The notes: a model not told the origin generated them from the sequence alone. DNA of 64,000 bases from Actinomadura mexicana (GCF_900188105.1 NZ_FZNP01000014.1:124001-188000); one strand, 5' to 3'. Counted from the first letter of the stretch, positions 19,060 to 27,917 are shown. Numbers and translations are program-made.

Positions 19060-21117
19060 ATGCGCACCAGCGTATCCAGGCGCCGCCGCGGCGTAGTCGC
19101 CGTCGCTCTCGGACTGTCCGCCCTGACCGCCGCCCAAGCCGCCCCGCTCGGTACCGCCCGCGCCGAGCCGGGGCGCGATCCGGCCCCGTGGCGGCGGTAC
19201 AACTTCTCTCCCTCGTCACGGACGCTCCACCCGGTGTCCGTCTTCAGGTCCAGCGGTACCGTGGCGGGCCCGGACGAGGTCCTGAAGGGCCGGACGACCA
19301 GCCTGACCGGCGCCGGATCGTCGGTCACGCTCGACTTCGGCAAGGAGGTCAGCGGGCTCACCACGCTGCGTTTCGCCGGGTCGGACGGCCCGCAGAAGGT
19401 CGGCGTCGCGTTCTCCGAGTCGTCCGCCTACGTGGACACGACGAGTGACGCGTCCACCGGAGGCCCCCGCAGCCGCGACGGCGCCCTGTCCGTGGACGTC
19501 GACGGCGCCACGTCCTACACCACGCCCGCCGAGCGGCTCCGCGGCGGCTTCCGCTACCTGACGATCTTCCTGGCCTCCGGCGGCCGGGTCGACCTGGACG
19601 AGGTGTCGCTGTACTACACCCCCGCGCCGACGATGAAGGACCCGTCCAGGTACGCCAACTACTTCTATTCGAGCGACGAGCTGCTCAACCGCGTCTGGTA
19701 CGCGGGCGCCTACACCGTCCAGCTCAACACGATCTCCCCGAAGGCCGGCCGGGTCTGGGAACCCCCGGCGGCGCTGTGGGACAACTCCGGCGACATCGGC
19801 GTCGGCGACACCATCCTCGTGGACGGCGCCAAGCGCGACCGGACGGTCTGGCCCGGCGACCTCGGCATCGAGATCCCGAGCGCCTACGCGGCGTTCGCCG
19901 ACACCGAGTCCGCCCGCAACGCGCTCACCACCGTGTACCGGCACCAGCGCGACACCGGCGAACTGCCCTATGCCGGGCCCGAGCTGAACAAGTACGGCTC
20001 GGACACCTACCACCTGTGGACCCTCGCCGCGAGCTGGGACTACTACCGGTACACCGGTGACACGCGCTGGCTGTCCGGCGTCTGGGACCAGTACCGGACG
20101 GGCGTCGACTTCATCACCCGGAAGATGGACGGCAAGGGGCTGGTGTCCATCACCGGGACGTCCGACTCCGTCCGGATCCTGGCCAAGGGCGAGAACCTCA
20201 TCGCCAACGTGCTGATGTGGCGCGTCCTCGACACCGGTTCCCAGCTCGCCAAGGCGCAGGGTGACGACGCACTGGCCGCGTCCTACGCCGAGCGGGCCGC
20301 CGCGCTCCGCACCGCCGTCAACGCGAACTTCTGGGACGAGGCGGCCGGCGCCTATACGTTCTATCCGGACTCGGCGGTCCACCCGCAGGCGGACAACTCC
20401 CTCGCCGTCTGGTACGGCCTCGCCGACCAGAGGCAGGCGCGCCGCATCAGCGCGTCCCTCAAGGGCAACTGGAACGAGGTCACCTCGACCGCGCCCGAGA
20501 ACAAGGGCAACCCGGGCGTCTTCTCCGGATCGATGGAGGTGAACGCCCACTTCGCCGCCGGCGGCCAGGCCGCCGACCAGGCCGGTGTGGACATCATCCG
20601 CCGCCAGTGGGGCTACATGCTCGACCACCCGCAGGGGACCGGCAGCACCTTCTGGGAGTCGTTCCGCAACCCGCAGGACGGGTGCGTCTTCTGCAGTTCT
20701 TACGTCAGCCTCGCACACGCCTGGGCGACGGGCCCGACACCGGCACTCACGTTCTCCGTCCTCGGCCTGAACCCCACCGGGACGGGCGGGCGGTCGTTCG
20801 ACTTCGTCCCGCACCCCGCCGACCTCACGTTCGCGCAGGGCCGGATCACCACGCCGGTCGGCGCGGTCGACGCCTCGTGGAAGGTCGCCGGCGGGGCCTA
20901 CTCCGCCCACCTGAAGGCTCCGGGCCGGACCGTCGGACGCGCCGGCGTGCCGACGTTCGGAGCCCGGATCGAGGTGCGGGTCGACGGACGCCTCGTCTGG
21001 GACGGCACCCGCGCACGGGCCGCGGCCGATCTGAAACTGGGCGTCCACTCCGACGGCGAGTACGTGTACATCGAGGGTCTGCGCGGCTCGCACCGGCTGC
21101 GGAGCGAGCGCGCATGA
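19060..21117 (+). CDS. Secreted small GH78-type alpha-L-rhamnosidase
   Basis: This 685-aa enzyme starts at ATG with GAGGA six bases upstream. The N-terminus has SRRRRG followed by a hydrophobic core and cleavage near TARAEP. The first 200 residues form a beta domain (VTLDFGKEVSG, GFRYLTIFLA). The barrel contains LVDGAKRDRTVWPGDL (Asp at about 255), the GH78 acid-cluster region, and GSTFWESF (Glu at about 533), followed by SLAHAWATGPT. The protein is shorter than its neighbours because it lacks extra binding domains. It is the paralogue of the partial gene at 1-822. ATGA at 21114-21117 offers a second, upstream start for the next gene, but a better ribosome site exists further downstream. Confidence 0.85.
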   Translation: MRTSVSRRRRGVVAVALGLSALTAAQAAPLGTARAEPGRDPAPWRRYNFSPSSRTLHPVSVFRSSGTVAGPDEVLKGRTTSLTGAGSSVTLDFGKEVSGLTTLRFAGSDGPQKVGVAFSESSAYVDTTSDASTGGPRSRDGALSVDVDGATSYTTPAERLRGGFRYLTIFLASGGRVDLDEVSLYYTPAPTMKDPSRYANYFYSSDELLNRVWYAGAYTVQLNTISPKAGRVWEPPAALWDNSGDIGVGDTILVDGAKRDRTVWPGDLGIEIPSAYAAFADTESARNALTTVYRHQRDTGELPYAGPELNKYGSDTYHLWTLAASWDYYRYTGDTRWLSGVWDQYRTGVDFITRKMDGKGLVSITGTSDSVRILAKGENLIANVLMWRVLDTGSQLAKAQGDDALAASYAERAAALRTAVNANFWDEAAGAYTFYPDSAVHPQADNSLAVWYGLADQRQARRISASLKGNWNEVTSTAPENKGNPGVFSGSMEVNAHFAAGGQAADQAGVDIIRRQWGYMLDHPQGTGSTFWESFRNPQDGCVFCSSYVSLAHAWATGPTPALTFSVLGLNPTGTGGRSFDFVPHPADLTFAQGRITTPVGAVDASWKVAGGAYSAHLKAPGRTVGRAGVPTFGARIEVRVDGRLVWDGTRARAAADLKLGVHSDGEYVYIEGLRGSHRLRSERA

Positions 21118-21125
21118 CCGCCCCT

Positions 21126-21173
21126 CCCACCCCCTTCACCTCCCACCCCCTTCACCTCCCACCCCCTTCACCT
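21126..21173 (+). repeat. Three exact tandem copies of a 16-bp unit
   Basis: The unit CCCACCCCCTTCACCT occurs three times without a mismatch, between the two GH78 genes. The strand is pyrimidine-only apart from the A residues. If translation started at the ATG of 21114 the repeat would encode a Pro/His-rich extension. The ribosome site at 21192-21197 argues instead that it is untranslated spacer. Confidence 0.9.
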
Positions 21174-21203
21174 CCCGCTCCACCCACCCCTGAGGAGCCC
21201 AGC

Positions 21204-24200
21204 ATGAACGAGTTGTCGCGGAGAAGGTTCGTCCAGGCCGGCGGGGTCGCCGCCGCGGCGGTCACGGCGAGCGGCGCGGTCGCGGCGCCCGCCCTCGCCG
21301 CGCCCGCGGCCGCCCCGCACCGGACCCTGCGCCCCACCGGCCTGCGGGTCGACCACCTGCCGTCCCCGCTCGGCATCGACGACACGGCGCCGACGCTCGG
21401 CTGGCGGTTCGCCGCCGGGCCGCGCGACGCCGTCCAGACCGCCTACCAGGTGCGGGTGGCCGGCACGGACGCCGGCCTCGCCCGCCCCGACCTGTGGGAC
21501 TCCGGCAAGGTCGCCGGGGACGCCGTCTCGGCCGTGTACGCGGGACGCGCGCTGAAGTCCCGGCAGCGGGCCTCGTGGCAGGTCCGGGTGTGGGACGGGC
21601 AGGGCCGCGCGTCCGCGTGGAGCGAGCCGTCCCACTTCGAGATGGGCCTGCTCGCCCCCGCCGACTGGACGGCCGCGTGGATCGGGAACGCGGTGTGGTC
21701 GGCCGACCCGGAGCCCGCGCCCGCGACGGTCGCGTTCGCCGCCCGCACCGCCCGGTACGTCCGGCTGAACGTGACCCGGCTCGGGCTGCCGCTCAAGGAG
21801 GGCTGGCCCTACAAGGTGTCGCGGCTCCAGCTCGCCGAGGTCCAGGTGCTGGACGGGGAGTCCGGCCCGAACCTGGCGGCGAAGGCGCCGGTCACCGCGT
21901 CGGAGAGCTACACCGTCGGAGGCCAGTGGGAGCCGAGGGCCGTCACGGACGGCAGCCTCACCAGCGACGCCGCGCCCTTCGGCTATACGAGCCTGGAGCG
22001 CCGGGACCAGGCCCTCGACGCTCCCATCTGGGTCCAGATCGACCTCGGCAGGGAGCAGAGGTTCGACAGGATCCTGCTCTACCCGCGCACCGACGAGACG
22101 ACAGACGACGGCAGGACCCCCAACTTCCCGGAGGACTTCACCGTCCAGACCTCCGGCGACGGCGCGGCGTTCGACACGGCCGCCGAGGTGAAGGGACAGC
22201 AGGCGCCCCCGCCGCTGCGCCGCCAGCCGGAGGCCCTGCCCGTCTTCAGGCGCGAGTTCACCATCGGCAGGCGCGTCCGCACGGCCCGCCTCTACGCCAC
22301 GGCCCTGGGCGTCCTGGACGTCACCGTGAACGGGCGGCCCGTCAGCGACGCCGTCCTCGAACCGCCCTACAGCAAGTACAAGGAGCGGATCGTCTACACC
22401 ACCTACGACGTGACCAGGCTGCTCCGCCGCGGCGGCAACACCGTCGAGGTGGAGCTGGGCACCGGCATGGCGCACGTGCCGCCGACGCCCGGCCGCTACG
22501 AGAAGCTGACCCGGTCGGACGGCAGACCCGCGTTCCTGGGCCAGCTGGAGATCACCTACACCGACGGGTCGCGCGAGGTCGTGGCGTCCGACGCGTCCTG
22601 GCGCACGGCCCTCGGGGCGACCACGTTCACCAACTGGTACGGCGGCGAGGACCACGACGCGCGCCGCACCCGGCGGGACTGGACGGCCGCGGTGCCCGTC
22701 GCCGCGCCCACCGCCCGGCTCGCCGCCCGCATGGCGCCGCCGATCGTCCCCGTCGAGACCCTGCGCACCAAGAAGATCACGAGTCCGAGGGACGGCGTCC
22801 ACGTCGTCGACCTCGGCACCAACTTCGCGGGCTGGCCGCAGCTGAGCGTAAGCGGCCCGGCCGGGACGAAGGTGACGATGCGCCCCGGTGAGCTCCTCAA
22901 CGCCGACGGGACCGTCAGCCAGCACACCACCGGCTCGCCCATCTGGGACACCTACACCCTCTCCGGCGACGGCACCGAGACATGGCATCCCCGGTTCTGC
23001 TACCACGGCTTCCGCTACCTGCAGCTCGAAGGGCTGCCGGGAGAGCCGGACGACGGCACGGTCACCGGGATCGTCCTGCGCGCGGACAACGCCAGGGCGG
23101 GATCGTTCACCAGCTCGCACGGCCTCCTCAACGACATCCACAAGATCATTGACCGGGCCGTGCAGAGCAACATGTACTCCGTCCTCACCGACTGCCCGCA
23201 CCGCGAGAAGCTCGGCTGGCTGGAGCAGGCCAACCTGGTCTTCCCCGCCGTCGCCCGCAACTACGACGTCACCGCCTACTACGGCGAACTCGTCCGCGAC
23301 ATCGCCGAGGCCCAGACCGAGGACGGCCTCGTCCCCGACATCGCGCCCGAGTTCACGGTGTTCTCCGGCGGGTTCAGGGACGACCCCAACTGGGGCAACG
23401 TCATCGTGTTCGCGCCCTGGCAGATGTACCGCGCGTACGGCGACGAGGCCACGCTGCGCACCTACTACCCGAACATGGTCCGCTACGTGGACTACCTGTC
23501 CGCGAAGGCGGAGGGGCACCTGCTCGACTACGGCCTCGGCGACTGGATCACCTTCGACGGCAGCACCCCGAAGGGGGTGACCGCCACCTTCGGGTACCAC
23601 CGCGCCGTCACCGCCCTCGCACGGATCGCCGAGGTCGTCGGAAAGGACGCCGACGCCGCGCGGTACGGGACGCTCGCGGGCGAGATCGGCTCGGCGTTCA
23701 ACGCGAAGTACGCCACCGGCGACACCTACGGGTCCGGCAGCCAGGCCTGCGACGCCCTCGCCCTCGACATGGGCGTCGTCCCGGCGGACAGGAGGGGCGC
23801 CGTCCTCGCCCACCTGGTGAGGAGCATCGAGGCCAAGGGCTACCACCTGACGGTCGGCGAGATCGCGCTGCCGTCGGTGTTCCACGTGCTGTCCGCCGCC
23901 GGGCGCGACGATGTCATCCACGCGGTCGCGACGCAGACCGGCAACCCCAGCTACGGCTACCAGGTCGTGCACGGCGCGACCTCGCTGACCGAGAACTGGG
24001 ACGGGCCCACCTCGGGCGCCTCGCAGAACCACTTCATGCTCGGGGCGATCGACGAGTGGTTCCACGCCGGCCTCGCGGGCCTCGGCCAGACCGACGACTC
24101 GATCGGGTTCGCGACGCTCCTCGTCCGGCCGGCGGTCGTCGGGGACGTCACCCGCGCCGCCGCCGCCTACGAGACGCCGCGCGGTCACGCCGCGTCGTCG

Positions 24201-24395
24201 TGGCGCCGCGCGGGCAAGAGGCTCCGCCTGGACGTCACCGTCCCGCCGAGCACGCGGGCCCGTGTGGAGTACCCGCTCCTCGGCGGCTCCGCGAGGCCGA
24301 AGGCGCCGAAGGAGGCCACCTGGATCGGCGTCCGGGACGGCCGCGCCGTGTTCGAGGTCGGCTCGGGCGACTGGACGTTCGAGGGGGCGTCGTGA
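21204..24395 (+). CDS. Tat-exported GH78 alpha-L-rhamnosidase with inserted F5/8C domain
   Basis: I placed the start at ATG 21204 because GAGGAG lies six bases upstream and the product then begins with a clean twin-arginine signal, SRRRFVQAGG plus hydrophobic core ending ALAAPA. The 1063-aa protein has the same order as the gene at 2316. First is the rhamnosidase N-terminal domain (LRPTGLRVDHL, LGWRF), then a discoidin insertion near 160-330 (VTDGSLTSD, WVQIDLG). The barrel has TDCPHREKLGWLEQ (Asp at about 663) and SLTENWDG (Glu at about 930) with SQNHFMLGAIDEW. The C-terminal beta domain ends directly, without the NEW3 and F5/8C tail of its paralogue. The in-frame ATG at 21114 would add 30 Pro-rich residues and bury the signal peptide, so I rejected it. 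Confidence 0.9.
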   Translation: MNELSRRRFVQAGGVAAAAVTASGAVAAPALAAPAAAPHRTLRPTGLRVDHLPSPLGIDDTAPTLGWRFAAGPRDAVQTAYQVRVAGTDAGLARPDLWDSGKVAGDAVSAVYAGRALKSRQRASWQVRVWDGQGRASAWSEPSHFEMGLLAPADWTAAWIGNAVWSADPEPAPATVAFAARTARYVRLNVTRLGLPLKEGWPYKVSRLQLAEVQVLDGESGPNLAAKAPVTASESYTVGGQWEPRAVTDGSLTSDAAPFGYTSLERRDQALDAPIWVQIDLGREQRFDRILLYPRTDETTDDGRTPNFPEDFTVQTSGDGAAFDTAAEVKGQQAPPPLRRQPEALPVFRREFTIGRRVRTARLYATALGVLDVTVNGRPVSDAVLEPPYSKYKERIVYTTYDVTRLLRRGGNTVEVELGTGMAHVPPTPGRYEKLTRSDGRPAFLGQLEITYTDGSREVVASDASWRTALGATTFTNWYGGEDHDARRTRRDWTAAVPVAAPTARLAARMAPPIVPVETLRTKKITSPRDGVHVVDLGTNFAGWPQLSVSGPAGTKVTMRPGELLNADGTVSQHTTGSPIWDTYTLSGDGTETWHPRFCYHGFRYLQLEGLPGEPDDGTVTGIVLRADNARAGSFTSSHGLLNDIHKIIDRAVQSNMYSVLTDCPHREKLGWLEQANLVFPAVARNYDVTAYYGELVRDIAEAQTEDGLVPDIAPEFTVFSGGFRDDPNWGNVIVFAPWQMYRAYGDEATLRTYYPNMVRYVDYLSAKAEGHLLDYGLGDWITFDGSTPKGVTATFGYHRAVTALARIAEVVGKDADAARYGTLAGEIGSAFNAKYATGDTYGSGSQACDALALDMGVVPADRRGAVLAHLVRSIEAKGYHLTVGEIALPSVFHVLSAAGRDDVIHAVATQTGNPSYGYQVVHGATSLTENWDGPTSGASQNHFMLGAIDEWFHAGLAGLGQTDDSIGFATLLVRPAVVGDVTRAAAAYETPRGHAASSWRRAGKRLRLDVTVPPSTRARVEYPLLGGSARPKAPKEATWIGVRDGRAVFEVGSGDWTFEGAS

Positions 24396-24419
24396 CGGCC
24401 GGATGAACGTCCGCCGCGA

Positions 24420-24477
24420 ACCCGGCCCGGGCGGCCGCCGCGCCGAGCGGGCGGTGGCCGCCAGGCGCGGGCCGGGT
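24420..24477 (+). terminator. Hairpin after the rhamnosidase block, possible terminator
   Basis: ACCCGGCCC (24420-24428) pairs exactly with GGGCCGGGT (24469-24477), and an inner GCGGCC/GGCCGC pairing shortens the loop. It lies in the 164-base gap between the last rhamnosidase and the aldo/keto reductase gene. The rest of that gap holds only the reductase's ribosome site and nothing else I can recognise. Confidence 0.5.
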
Positions 24478-24559
24478 GCGCGGCGGGCCCGGTCATGTTT
24501 GACGGCACGTCTCCGGGCAGGAGAGCGCACGGCGGACCAGTCGAGGAAGGAGGGACGCC

Positions 24560-25390
24560 GTGACCGTACCGAACGTGGATCTCATCGACGGGACCGCGAT
24601 GCCGCAGCTCGGCTTCGGGGTCTTCCAGGTGGGGAACGACGAGGCCGAGGGCGCCGTGACGATCGCCCTGCGGAACGGCTATCGCAGCATCGACACTGCC
24701 AGCGCCTACGGCAACGAGGAAGGCGTGGGCCGCGCGCTGCGCGCGTCGGAACTGCCGCGCGAGGAGCTTTTCGTCACCAGCAAGGTCTGGAACAGCGATC
24801 AGGGCTACGACGACACGATGCGCGCCTACGAGGCGAGCCTGCGCCGCCTCGGCCTGGAGTACCTCGACCTGTACCTGATCCACTGGCCGATGCCGGGCCG
24901 CGAGCTGTACCTGGAGACCTGGCGGGCGCTGGAGCGGCTGAAGCGCGACGGGCGGGTCCGGTCGATCGGCGTCTCCAACTTCACCGTGCCGACGCTGCGG
25001 CGCGTCATCGACGAGGCCGGCGTCGTCCCCGCCGTCAACCAGATCGAGCTGCACCCGTACTTCCAGCAGGACGGGATGCGCGCCTTCCACCGGGACCACG
25101 GCATCCGCACCGAGGCGTGGGCGCCGCTCGGGCAGGGGCACGGGCTGCTGGACGACCCCGCGCTCGACCGCATCGCCCAGGCCCACGGCCGCACCCCCGC
25201 GCAGGTCGCGCTCCGCTGGCACCTGCAGATCGGGAACGTCGTCATCCCGAAGTCGGCGACGCCGTCCCGGATCGCCGAGAACATCGACGTCTTCGGCTTC
25301 GAGTTGACGCCGGACGACATGAAGACGCTCGGCGAGATGGACAAGGGCGTCCGCTTCGGGCCGGACCCGGCGACGTTCGAGACGGACTAA
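24560..25390 (+). CDS. Aldo/keto reductase
   Basis: This 276-aa cytoplasmic NADPH-dependent carbonyl reductase is of the AKR 5-like group (2,5-diketo-gluconate-reductase type). The catalytic tetrad is visible: Asp45 and Tyr50 in RSIDTASAYGNEEGVG, Lys75 in FVTSKVW and His108 in LIHWPMP. The cofactor-binding segments GVSNF, NQIELHPY and VIPKSA with R..EN follow. The GTG start is set by a strong AAGGAGG at 24547-24553, six bases upstream. The length is normal. It lies downstream of the rhamnosidases beyond a hairpin, so membership in that sugar pathway is possible but not shown. Confidence 0.92.
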   Translation: MTVPNVDLIDGTAMPQLGFGVFQVGNDEAEGAVTIALRNGYRSIDTASAYGNEEGVGRALRASELPREELFVTSKVWNSDQGYDDTMRAYEASLRRLGLEYLDLYLIHWPMPGRELYLETWRALERLKRDGRVRSIGVSNFTVPTLRRVIDEAGVVPAVNQIELHPYFQQDGMRAFHRDHGIRTEAWAPLGQGHGLLDDPALDRIAQAHGRTPAQVALRWHLQIGNVVIPKSATPSRIAENIDVFGFELTPDDMKTLGEMDKGVRFGPDPATFETD

Positions 25391-25402
25391 CCGGCTCCAG
25401 GA

Positions 25403-26206
25403 CTAGCGCAGCTCCCCGACGCCGACGAGCCCGGCGAACCGCTCTCCGTCGGTTCTGACGCCCCCGTCCAGCCATTCGCGCGGCCCGGTGAGCCCCGGGT
25501 GCAGCAGGTCGAACCCGTCGAAGAACTCCAGGATCCGGGCGCGGGGACGGGCGCCGAGCCGCGCGCTGGCGCCCTCGTAGACGCGCTCGGCCTCCGCCAT
25601 CCGCTCGGGGAAGGCGTCCGAGGCCAGGTGCGACAGGATCAGCCGGCTGCCGGGCGCCAGCGCGTCGCGGTAGCGGGCGACGAGCGCGTGCGGGTCCTCG
25701 GCGTCGTCCACGAAATGCAGCACCGACACCAGGAGCAGCGCCACCGGTTCGGAGAAGTCGAGCAGGCCGGCGACGACCGGATGGCCGAGGACGTCGTCAG
25801 GCCGGCGCAGGTCGGCCTCGGCGAACCCCACGTCCCCCGCGTCGGCGAGCAGCGCGCGGCCGTGCGCGCACACGACCGGATCGTTGTCGACATGGACGAC
25901 CCGCGCGTCCGGGCGGGCCCGCGTCGCGGCCTCGTGCACGTTCTCCCGCGTCGGCAGCCCCGACCCGAGATCCAGGAACTGCCGCAGGCCGGCCTCGGCG
26001 GCGTCCCGCACCGCGCGGCCGAGGAAGGCGCGGTTGAGCCGGACGCCCCGCACGACGCGCCCCTCGGAGATCTTCACCACGCGCTCGGCGGCCTCCCGGT
26101 CGGCGGCGAAGTTGTCCTTGCCGCCGAGCCAGTAGTCGTACATCCGCGCCACGTTGGGGGAGGAGGTGTCGAGACCGGCGGAGGCGCCGTCCGAGAAGTC
26201 GGTCAC
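25403..26206 (-). CDS. SAM-dependent methyltransferase, DUF574/Methyltransf_19 family
   Basis: The 267-aa protein has the actinomycete-specific signature of this family. There is an N-terminal SPNVARMYDYWLGGKDNFAAD, then the SAM-binding stretch FLDLGSGLPT with an acidic residue after the next strand (VHVDNDPV). SVLHFVDDAEDP and the R.ILEFFDGFDLL region follow. I chose GTG at 26206 because the product then begins about 20 residues before the YDYWLGG motif, as usual for the family. No convincing ribosome site is visible and the frame is open further upstream. Family members are abundant in actinomycetes and mostly of unknown substrate. It is convergent with the aldo/keto reductase (12-base gap) and divergent from the 72-aa gene. 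Confidence 0.85.
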   Translation of the reverse strand: MTDFSDGASAGLDTSSPNVARMYDYWLGGKDNFAADREAAERVVKISEGRVVRGVRLNRAFLGRAVRDAAEAGLRQFLDLGSGLPTRENVHEAATRARPDARVVHVDNDPVVCAHGRALLADAGDVGFAEADLRRPDDVLGHPVVAGLLDFSEPVALLLVSVLHFVDDAEDPHALVARYRDALAPGSRLILSHLASDAFPERMAEAERVYEGASARLGARPRARILEFFDGFDLLHPGLTGPREWLDGGVRTDGERFAGLVGVGELR

Positions 26207-26310
26207 CGGGTCATGATCGGACAACCGCCACCGCGCGGCAACACGAACGCCCACTCCGGCCGGTAATCGCCGGCGGACCCCCCAAGATCGTGACTGTGCG
26301 CATCCGAGCG

Positions 26311-26316
26311 TAACGT
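26311..26316 (+). promoter_or_regulatory. Candidate -10 element (TAACGT), leaderless start
   Basis: TAACGT fits the actinomycete TANNNT -10 pattern and ends seven bases before ATG 26324, where no ribosome site exists. This predicts that transcription starts at or next to the ATG. It is inferred from spacing only. Confidence 0.4.
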
Positions 26317-26323
26317 TCCGTGC

Positions 26324-26542
26324 ATGGGGGAGGAGCGGGGGACCTGGACGGGGCCCGGCGGGTTGCGGGTGACGGCGGTGCGGCTGACCGGCGCGCACCG
26401 GGTGTGGGCGGAGTTCGCCGGCGTGCGGGGGGCCACGGCTCTGCTGGTGACGCGGGACGGCGTGCCCGTCGGCCGCGGCTACTACCCGTCGGTCGACGAT
26501 CTCGCCGAGGTCGTCGACCTGGCGGAGCTGCGCTCGGGGTAG
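26324..26542 (+). CDS. Small conserved-looking protein, function unknown
   Basis: A 72-aa reading frame starts at ATG with no Shine-Dalgarno site but with a TANNNT box at leaderless distance. The product looks like a compact alpha/beta protein: a charged start (GEERGTWTGPGGL), two probable beta strands (RVTAVRLTG, HRVWAEFAG), then TALLVTRDGVPVGRGYY and a C-terminal helix DDLAEVVDLAELR. There are no cysteines, signal or membrane segment. It is divergent from the methyltransferase and ends four bases before the frame used by the ribokinase opens, so it could be co-transcribed with the kinase. I do not recognise the family. Confidence 0.55.
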   Translation: MGEERGTWTGPGGLRVTAVRLTGAHRVWAEFAGVRGATALLVTRDGVPVGRGYYPSVDDLAEVVDLAELRSG

Positions 26543-26581
26543 CGGTTGCGCGGACGCCCCCGCGCGTGTAGTCGGTTACCG

Positions 26582-27487
26582 GTGGGACAGCGCAGGTGTG
26601 ACGTCGCCGTGGTGGGATCGCTCAACGCCGACCTCGTGGTGGGCGTGGAGCGGCGGCCCGTGCCGGGGGAGACCGTGCTCGGGTCCGACCTGGCCACGCA
26701 TCCGGGCGGCAAGGGCGCCAACCAGGCGGTCGCGGCGGCGCGGCTCGGCGGCCGGGCCGCGATCGTCGGCCGGGTCGGCGACGACGGGCACGGCGCCCTG
26801 CTGCGCGACGCCCTGGCCGCCGAAGGCGTCGACCTCGCGCACCTGGCGGCCACGCCGGGCGTCCCGACCGGCGTCGCGCTGATCACGGTCGGGCCGGACG
26901 GCGACAACAGCATCATCGTCTCGCCCGGCGCCAACGCCAGGCTCGGCCCCGCCGACGTCGAGGCGGCCCGCGCGCTGATCGAGAGCGCCCCGGTCGTGTC
27001 GTTCCAGCTGGAGGTGCCGCTGCCCGCGGTGGAGGCCGCCGCCGGCGTCGCCGCCCGCGCGGGCCGCCGGGTCGTGCTGAACCTCTCGCCGTCCGCGCCC
27101 GTCCCGGACGGGCTGCTCGCCCTCTGCGACCCCCTGGTCGTCAACGAGCACGAGGCCGCCTTCCTGCTCGGCGGCGGCGGCGACCCCGGGCGGATGGCGG
27201 CGGCGCTCGCCGGGTCGGGGCCCCGCTCGGTCGCGGTCACGGTCGGCGCCGACGGCGTCGTCGTCGCCGACGGCCGGGGCACGGCCGCCATCCCCTCCCC
27301 GCGATCGGACGCGGTCGACACCACGGGTGCCGGGGACGCCTTCACCGCCGCGCTGTGCCTGCGCCTCGCGCGCGGCGACTCCCTGCGGGACGCGGCCCGC
27401 TACGCCACCCGCGCCGGCGCCGCCGCCGTCCGCAGCCCCGGCGCCCAGAGCTCGTTCCCGAGGCCGGACGAACTGCCCGCCCTCTAG
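26582..27487 (+). CDS. rbsK: Ribokinase (PfkB family carbohydrate kinase)
   Basis: This cytoplasmic kinase should phosphorylate D-ribose to ribose 5-phosphate. Of the in-frame starts, GTG 26582 gives a 301-aa protein that begins just before the first strand (DVAVVGSLNADLVV). The TTG at 26546 would add 12 Arg-rich residues. The ribokinase signatures are complete: PGGKGANQAVAAARLG for sugar binding, NLSPSAPVP and VNEHEA in the middle, and DTTGAGDAFTAAL with the catalytic Asp near the C-terminus. A few ribokinase-like proteins use other pentoses or nucleosides, so ribose is the best but not a proven substrate. No transporter or repressor gene adjoins it. Confidence 0.88.
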   Translation: MGQRRCDVAVVGSLNADLVVGVERRPVPGETVLGSDLATHPGGKGANQAVAAARLGGRAAIVGRVGDDGHGALLRDALAAEGVDLAHLAATPGVPTGVALITVGPDGDNSIIVSPGANARLGPADVEAARALIESAPVVSFQLEVPLPAVEAAAGVAARAGRRVVLNLSPSAPVPDGLLALCDPLVVNEHEAAFLLGGGGDPGRMAAALAGSGPRSVAVTVGADGVVVADGRGTAAIPSPRSDAVDTTGAGDAFTAALCLRLARGDSLRDAARYATRAGAAAVRSPGAQSSFPRPDELPAL

Positions 27488-27488
27488 G

Positions 27489-27917
27489 TCACCGGTCGGT
27501 GCGGGCGCGCAGCCGGTACAGCTCGTCGGCGGCGTCGTGGACTTCCGAGCCCAGGTCGAACGCGCTGAGCAGGTACAGGTCGTCGGGGGTCTCGATCTCC
27601 AGGATCCGCGTGTGCAGCAGGAGCCGGCGCCGCTCGTCCACCCGGATGGAGACCACCTCGTCCCAGCGCAGGCGGCGTCGCCCGGCGTAGCCGGTCACGA
27701 CGGTGAGACCCGCGCCGTCGGCGGCGAGGCGGACCGGGGCGATCAGGTCGCGCAGCGCGAGCACGTTCAGGCCGATCGCCGCCGCGCCCGCCAGGAACCG
27801 GAACTGGGGGTCGTGGGAGTACAGCACGAGCAGCGCCGTGACGGCCGCCGCGGCGGCGCACTTGACCACCACATGACCTGGCGGTACGCGCCACCGCCGC
27901 TCCTGACCCGCCTCCAT
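27489..27917 (-). CDS. Membrane protein with bacterial PH domain
   Basis: The 142-aa protein has two probable membrane helices, at about 18-35 (VVKCAAAAAVTALLVLY) and 40-60 (LAGAAAIGLNVLALRDLI). A soluble C-terminal domain of about 80 residues carries the bacterial PH (bPH_6-like) pattern: LAADGAGLTVVTGYAGRRRLRWDEVVSIRV. This family is common in actinomycetes and has no settled function. The gene is convergent with the ribokinase, leaving one base between the stops, and divergent from the exopolyphosphatase gene. Confidence 0.75.
   Translation of the reverse strand: MEAGQERRWRVPPGHVVVKCAAAAAVTALLVLYSHDPQFRFLAGAAAIGLNVLALRDLIAPVRLAADGAGLTVVTGYAGRRRLRWDEVVSIRVDERRRLLLHTRILEIETPDDLYLLSAFDLGSEVHDAADELYRLRARTDR

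Noticed and set aside
21126..21173. Triple repeat as a CRISPR remnant
   Set aside because: The copies are directly adjacent without spacers and only 16 bp long, and no cas gene is in the window.
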